From positions 1 through 10,975 of the forward strand of contig CAYJLW010000111.1 in NCBI GenBank assembly GCA_964370965.1: a DNA stretch of 10,975 nucleotides, given 5' to 3'. How positions within the stretch are numbered: the stretch's first letter is position 1; every line of letters begins with the position of its first letter. A model generated the notes under the pieces. That model did no database searches. It saw only the letters and a program-made list of their open reading frames with translations, and was not told the origin of the DNA. Shown here piece by piece: positions 7,150 to 10,975 of the stretch. The position numbers were made by a program, and so were the translations under genes. The DNA is from CAYJLW01 sp964370965. Its GTDB lineage: Bacteria > Actinomycetota > Acidimicrobiia > UBA2766.

Positions 7150-7690
7150 ATGCAGCCTGCCGAGGAAGACGACGTTCGCCGCATCATCCGGGACGAGATC
7201 GCGCTCGCCGAACGGATCACGACGCTGGAAGAGAGCGTCACCGCCGGGCGCGGTGAAGTACTGGAGTTGCGTCGGGATGTGACGCAGTTGCAGGCNNNNN
7301 NNNNNNNNNNNNNNNNNNNNNNNNNNNNNNNNNNNNNNNNNNNNNNNNNNNNNNNNNNNNNNNNNNNNNNNNNNNNNNNNNNNNNNNNNNNNNNNGCAGG
7401 CGGACGTGGGGGAGTTGCGTCGGGATGTGACGCAGTTGCAGGCGGACGTGGGGGAGTTGCGTCGGGATGTGACGCAGTTGCAGGCGGACGTGACCGCCCT
7501 GCGCGCTGATGTCGTACGGCTCCAGGAGGCGGTCGTCCAACTGCAGACAGACCAACTCGAGCTGAGCGCGCGTGTCCAGACCATGGAGATCGCCATCATG
7601 AATCAGTTCCGCGACATGGGCGCGGCGATGGATGCCGGGTTCGCGGAGATGCGGGCGGGGTTCCGCCGGATCCTCGGCGGGAACGGCTGA
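7150..7690 (+). CDS. Small coiled-coil protein with a 14-residue tandem repeat (interrupted by assembly gap)
   Basis: I do not recognise the family. Before the gap 48 residues are readable, beginning MQPAEEDDVRRIIRDEIA; after it 97 residues run to TGA at 7688-7690. The middle is a repeat of ADVGELRRDVTQLQ with Val and Leu at positions 3, 6, 10 and 13, giving the 3-4 spacing of a canonical two-heptad coiled coil. The C-terminal end is Met/Phe-rich (FRDMGAAMDAGFAEMRAGF) and may form an amphipathic helix. There is no signal peptide or membrane segment. The two sides are in different frames if the 100 Ns are taken literally, but the repeat period shows that the gap size is only a placeholder, so the gene is probably intact. 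The start ATG sits just after a TAGGCT box. TTG, CGT and GAT codons in the repeat contrast with the CTC/CGC/GAC habit of its neighbours. Confidence 0.75.
7252..7525 (+). repeat. 42-bp in-frame tandem repeat coding for coiled coil, with gap inside
   Basis: The unit starts GCGGACGTGGGGGAGTTGCG and is 42 bases (14 codons) long. Copies at 7400-7441 and 7442-7483 are identical. The unit at 7252-7293 matches over its last 30 bases and is degenerate at its start. The unit at 7484-7525 is a diverged version (ADVTALRADVVRLQ). Identity of the inner copies and decay at the edges fit recent expansion by slippage or unequal crossing-over. The number of units hidden by the gap is unknown. Confidence 0.9.
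7296..7395. other. Assembly gap of 100 N within the tandem repeat
   Basis: Exactly 100 unknown bases, the customary placeholder for an unsized gap. The flanks end and begin with the same six bases, GCAGGC (7290-7295 and 7396-7401), both from the repeat. To keep the reading frame and the 42-base period, the true insert must be 42k minus 6 bases (36, 78, 120 and so on), or a six-base overlap with no gap at all. Confidence 0.95.
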
Positions 7691-7702
7691 ACGCGAGCCC
7701 GG

Positions 7703-7734
7703 CTGGCACGTCTCGGCGCCGCGTGGGTAAGAAT
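7703..7734 (+). promoter_or_regulatory. Candidate promoter of the gap-pgk-tpiA operon
   Basis: CTGGCA (7703-7708) matches four of six bases of TTGACA, and TAAGAAT (7728-7734) is an AT-rich -10-like block in an otherwise GC-rich gap. The 19-base spacing is slightly long. A second hexamer, TAGCTC at 7744-7749, is an alternative -10. The 87-base interval between the coiled-coil gene and gap is the natural place for this promoter. Confidence 0.4.
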
Positions 7735-7777
7735 GGGGCCGCGTAGCTCTGCTTTGCCCGGACTCACGGAGGTCAGG

Positions 7778-8776
<999 letters not shown>

Positions 8777-8786
8777 CGGCGCCCCG

Positions 8787-9980
8787 GTGCTGCGCACTCT
8801 CGGCGACCTCCGCCTGGAGCCAGGGACGCCGGTCCTCGTGCGGGCCGACCTGAACGTCCCCATCCGGGACGGTGTCATCGCCGACGACCTCCGTATCCGG
8901 GCGGTCGTCCCCACCCTGGCGGCCCTGCGGGACCGGGGTGCGGCGGTCGTCGTCATGAGCCACCTCGGACGCCCGAAGGGCAAGGTGGTCGAGGACCTCC
9001 GCCTCGCCCCGATCGCCGCTCCCCTCGGTGATCTCCTGGGGAGTGCCGTCGAGGCGCTGGGCGAGACCGTGGGCCCCTCCGTGGAGGAGCGCTGCGGTGC
9101 CTTGGCGGCGGGCGAGGTCGTCCTCCTCGAGAACCTCCGCTTCGACCCCAGGGAGGAGGCGGACGACCCCGGCTTCGCCGCCGAGTTGGGTCGCCTCGGC
9201 GACGTGTACGTGAACGACGCGTTTGGGTGCTCGCACCGGGCGCACGCCTCGGTGGCGGCGATCTGCGGGGTGCTCCCCCACGCCGCCGGGCTCCTCGTGG
9301 AGGCCGAGGTGGCCGCCTTCGGGCGTCTGCTCACCGACCCGCCCCGGCCGTTCGTGGGGATCCTGGGGGGCGCCAAGGTCTCGGACAAGCTCGCGGTCAT
9401 CGAGGCGCTGCTGGACAAGGTCGACGCCCTCTGCATCGGGGGCGCCATGTGCTTCACGTTCGCCAGGGCGCTGGGGGGCGAGGTGGGCGACTCCCTCGTG
9501 GAGGAGGACCGCATCCCCGACGTGCGCCGTGCCCTGGCGCGGGCTGACGAGTTGGGCAAGGACGTCCTCCTGCCCGTGGACGTCGTGTGCGCAGCGCGCG
9601 TCGATGCCACGGCCGAGACGGTCGTCACGCCCCCCGGGGCGGTGCCCGCCGGGATGATGGGCCTCGACGTGGGCCCCGAGACGGTGGAGGTCTTCGCCGA
9701 GCGCATCGCCGCTGCCGGCGCCGTGCTGTGGAACGGGCCCATGGGCGTCTTCGAGACGCCGCCGTTCGACGCCGGCACCCGGGGAGTTGCCGAGGCGTTC
9801 GCCGCCGCGGACGCCTTCACCGTCGCCGGGGGCGGGGACTCCGCCGCCGCCCTGCGACAGATGGGCCTCGCCGAGCGCATCAGCCACCTCTCCACAGGGG
9901 GTGGCGCGTCCCTGGAGTACATCGAGTTGGGCGGGAGGCTTCCCGGCCTCGTCGCCCTGGAGGAGCCCGACCCGTCATGA
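8787..9980 (+). CDS. pgk: Phosphoglycerate kinase
   Basis: The kinase transfers phosphate from 1,3-bisphosphoglycerate to ADP, the first ATP-yielding step of glycolysis. The 397-residue product has typical length and complete motifs: RADLNVP at 19-25, SHLGRPKG at 58-65, LLENLRFDPREE at 113-124, VNDAFGCSHRAHAS at 142-155, GGAKVSDK at 194-201, LWNGPMGVFE at 314-323, the nucleotide loop GGGDS at 348-352 and HLSTGGGASLE at 367-377. RADLNVP instead of the commoner RVDFNVP is an acceptable variant. The start is GTG at 8787, ten bases after the gap stop; no Shine-Dalgarno is visible, so translation probably depends on ribosomes coming from gap. Its stop overlaps the tpiA ATG in ATGA. Confidence 0.97.
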   Translation: MLRTLGDLRLEPGTPVLVRADLNVPIRDGVIADDLRIRAVVPTLAALRDRGAAVVVMSHLGRPKGKVVEDLRLAPIAAPLGDLLGSAVEALGETVGPSVEERCGALAAGEVVLLENLRFDPREEADDPGFAAELGRLGDVYVNDAFGCSHRAHASVAAICGVLPHAAGLLVEAEVAAFGRLLTDPPRPFVGILGGAKVSDKLAVIEALLDKVDALCIGGAMCFTFARALGGEVGDSLVEEDRIPDVRRALARADELGKDVLLPVDVVCAARVDATAETVVTPPGAVPAGMMGLDVGPETVEVFAERIAAAGAVLWNGPMGVFETPPFDAGTRGVAEAFAAADAFTVAGGGDSAAALRQMGLAERISHLSTGGGASLEYIELGGRLPGLVALEEPDPS

Positions 9981-10747
9981 GCCGTCTGCCGATCATCGCC
10001 GCGAACTGGAAGATGCACATGACGCACACGGATGCGATCCAGTTCGCCCAGAAGCTCCACTACGTCCTCGACGAGGGCGACTACAAGGGCGTCGAGATCG
10101 TCCTCGCCCCGCCCTTCACGTGCCTGCGGACCTTGCAGACGCTCTTTGACGCCGACCGCATGAGCTTCAAGCTCGGAGCGCAGGACGTCTACTGGGAGGA
10201 CAAGGGCGCGTTCACCGGGGAGGTGTCTCCCCTGATGCTGAAGGCCCTCGACGTGGACTACGTGATCGTGGGCCACTCCGAGCGCCGCGAGCTCTTCGGG
10301 GAGACCGACGAGTGGGTGCGCAACAAGCTCGAAGCCGTGTTCCGCCACGGCATGACGCCCATCCTCTGCGTGGGGGAGACGGCCGGGGAGCGGGAGTTGG
10401 GCGGTACGAACGCAAAGGTCGTGGGCCAGATCGAGGCCGCCACGGCCGGCATCGAGGCGGACCTGGCGGCCCGCCTCGTGATCGCCTACGAGCCCATCTG
10501 GGCGATCGGCACCGGCCAGACCGCCACCGCGGACGACGCCCAGGAAGTCGTCGGCCTCCTCCGCTCCGTCGTCGGGGACCGTTTCGGCGCCGAGGCCGCC
10601 GCGGCCGTGCGCATCCAGTACGGCGGCTCCGTGAAGTCCGGCAACGTCGTCGAGATCATGTCTCGCCCCGACGTCGACGGCGCCCTCGTGGGCGGCGCCT
10701 CCCTAGACCCCCAGGAGTTCGCCCGCATCCTCACCGCCTGGCAGTGA
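9977..10747 (+). CDS. tpiA: Triose-phosphate isomerase
   Basis: The isomerase interconverts dihydroxyacetone phosphate and glyceraldehyde 3-phosphate. The 256-residue TIM barrel is complete: AANWKM with Asn10 and Lys12, the GHSERR block with catalytic His100, CVGET at 131-135, and YEPIWAIGTG at 171-180 with catalytic Glu172. QYGGSVKSGN and DGALVGGASLDPQEF follow near the C-terminus as phosphate-binding elements. The ATG at 9977 overlaps the pgk stop by four bases, so the genes are coupled. The last four codons and the stop (ACC GCC TGG CAG TGA) are the beginning of the downstream direct repeat, so the protein's final residues lie within duplicated sequence. secG, often next in Actinobacteria, is not present in the remaining 228 bases. 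Confidence 0.98.
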   Translation: MSRLPIIAANWKMHMTHTDAIQFAQKLHYVLDEGDYKGVEIVLAPPFTCLRTLQTLFDADRMSFKLGAQDVYWEDKGAFTGEVSPLMLKALDVDYVIVGHSERRELFGETDEWVRNKLEAVFRHGMTPILCVGETAGERELGGTNAKVVGQIEAATAGIEADLAARLVIAYEPIWAIGTGQTATADDAQEVVGLLRSVVGDRFGAEAAAAVRIQYGGSVKSGNVVEIMSRPDVDGALVGGASLDPQEFARILTAWQ

Positions 10748-10819
10748 GTTCCGAAGGGGGACTACGTCCCCCCTCGGGCTCCCCCCTTCCCGGGCGCCGT
10801 CGGGTCCGGTCGCCGTTCC
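10733..10819 (+). repeat. Direct repeat copy 1 (tpiA tail plus 3' hairpin)
   Basis: About 87 bases starting ACCGCCTGGCAGTGAGTTCC recur at 10888-10975 with an offset of 155-156. The only differences are in and beside the hairpin loop (GGGGGACTACGT versus GGGGGGGCTGCGT). The first 15 bases are the last four codons and stop of tpiA. The bases before the two copies do not match, so the repeat has a sharp left edge at ACC. Confidence 0.9.
10751..10777 (+). terminator. Strong GC hairpin just after tpiA (copy 1)
   Basis: CCGA-A-GGGGGAC pairs with GTCCCCC-C-TCGG around a TAC loop: eleven pairs with one A-C mismatch, starting three bases after the tpiA stop. A C-rich tract rather than a T run follows, so it may act as a transcript-end protector or a non-canonical terminator of the glycolytic operon. 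GAAGGGGG could instead pair perfectly with CCCCCTTC at 10782-10789. Confidence 0.5.
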
Positions 10820-10838
10820 GGCCGGGCGGAGCCCGGCC
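10820..10838 (+). terminator. Perfect 8-bp GC hairpin between the two repeat copies
   Basis: GGCCGGGC (10820-10827), loop GGA, GCCCGGCC (10831-10838), followed by only two T residues. It is the strongest uninterrupted stem in the tail and the likeliest backup terminator for gap-pgk-tpiA. It starts right after the repeated segment ends at the window edge, so whether the second copy also has one cannot be seen. Confidence 0.45.
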
Positions 10839-10887
10839 TTGGGAGTAGATCACCGTCGGCGGGGGGCCGGCTGACGCGAGCGGTGGT

Positions 10888-10975
10888 ACCGCCTGGCAGT
10901 GAGTTCCGAAGGGGGGGCTGCGTCCCCCCTCGGGCTCCCCCCTTCCCGGGCGCCGTCGGGTCCGGTCGCCGTTCC
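10888..10975 (+). repeat. Direct repeat copy 2 (duplicated tpiA tail and hairpin), runs to window edge
   Basis: This copy repeats the last tpiA codons, stop, hairpin and C-rich tract although no open tpiA frame leads into it. It is still matching at the last base of the window, so its right boundary, and whether this is a longer tandem array with a period of about 155 bases, is not visible. Confidence 0.9.
10906..10933 (+). terminator. Hairpin of repeat copy 2
   Basis: CCGA at 10906-10909 pairs with TCGG at 10930-10933, and GGGGGG with CCCCCC at 10924-10929 around a CTGCG-type loop. Compared with copy 1 the loop differs and the G run is longer, yet the stem is kept. Confidence 0.4.

Noticed and set aside
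7252..7525. CRISPR array
   Set aside because: The units are contiguous with no spacers and keep an open frame with heptad periodicity.
7704..7720. Sigma-54 promoter before gap (TGGCACG half)
   Set aside because: The -24-like half is present, but there is no TTGC-type -12 half at the required spacing.
7733..7777. Earlier start for gap
   Set aside because: ATG 7778 has a good ribosome site and matches the conserved N-terminus; the upstream residues are unlike the family.
9587..9976. Upstream in-frame extension of tpiA
   Set aside because: It lies inside pgk; triose-phosphate isomerase similarity begins at the ATG at 9977.

Overview
This is a very GC-rich stretch with codons mostly ending in G or C. 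The gene order resembles a bacterial, probably actinobacterial, chromosome: uvrC-rapZ-yvcK followed further on by gap-pgk-tpiA. The RapZ P-loop (GLSGAGRST) and YvcK loop (GGGHG) are actinobacterial-style variants, and at least two genes look leaderless with TAnnnT -10 boxes, which is common in Actinobacteria. I cannot place the organism below phylum level. A 100-base N run and a repeat at the right edge suggest a draft or metagenome-derived scaffold.

Layout. Positions 1-263 (minus strand) hold the 5' part of a secreted lipoprotein that runs off the left edge. Facing away from it is uvrC (381-2321), translationally coupled by 4-base overlaps to rapZ (2318-3238) and yvcK (3235-4155). In most Actinobacteria whiA follows yvcK and the glycolytic genes come soon after. 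Here whiA is absent, and an interval of about 3.6 kb holds two unrelated genes: a large molybdopterin oxidoreductase of the type II DMSO-reductase kind (4298-7099), without a visible Fe-S or membrane partner, and a small coiled-coil protein (7150-7690) built from an exact 42-bp tandem repeat that contains the assembly gap. The glycolytic operon gap (7778-8776), pgk (8787-9980) and tpiA (9977-10747) follows on the same strand.

The right end (10733-10975) is non-coding apart from the last codons of tpiA. It carries strong GC hairpins and a direct repeat of about 87 bp. The second copy begins with a duplicate of the last four tpiA codons and stop, and the stem of its hairpin is kept while the loop has diverged.

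How the genes work together: uvrC is nucleotide excision repair; RapZ/YvcJ and YvcK are a conserved nucleotide/sugar-sensing pair tied to cell-envelope and central-carbon control; gap-pgk-tpiA convert triose phosphates to 3-phosphoglycerate. The molybdoenzyme and the coiled-coil protein look like accessory insertions into this otherwise housekeeping locus. The points most worth a second look are the altered Fe-S ligand spacing and orphan state of the molybdoenzyme, the expanding coiled-coil repeat, the missing whiA, and the duplicated tpiA tail with its hairpin. I found no CRISPR array, tRNA, rRNA or insertion sequence.
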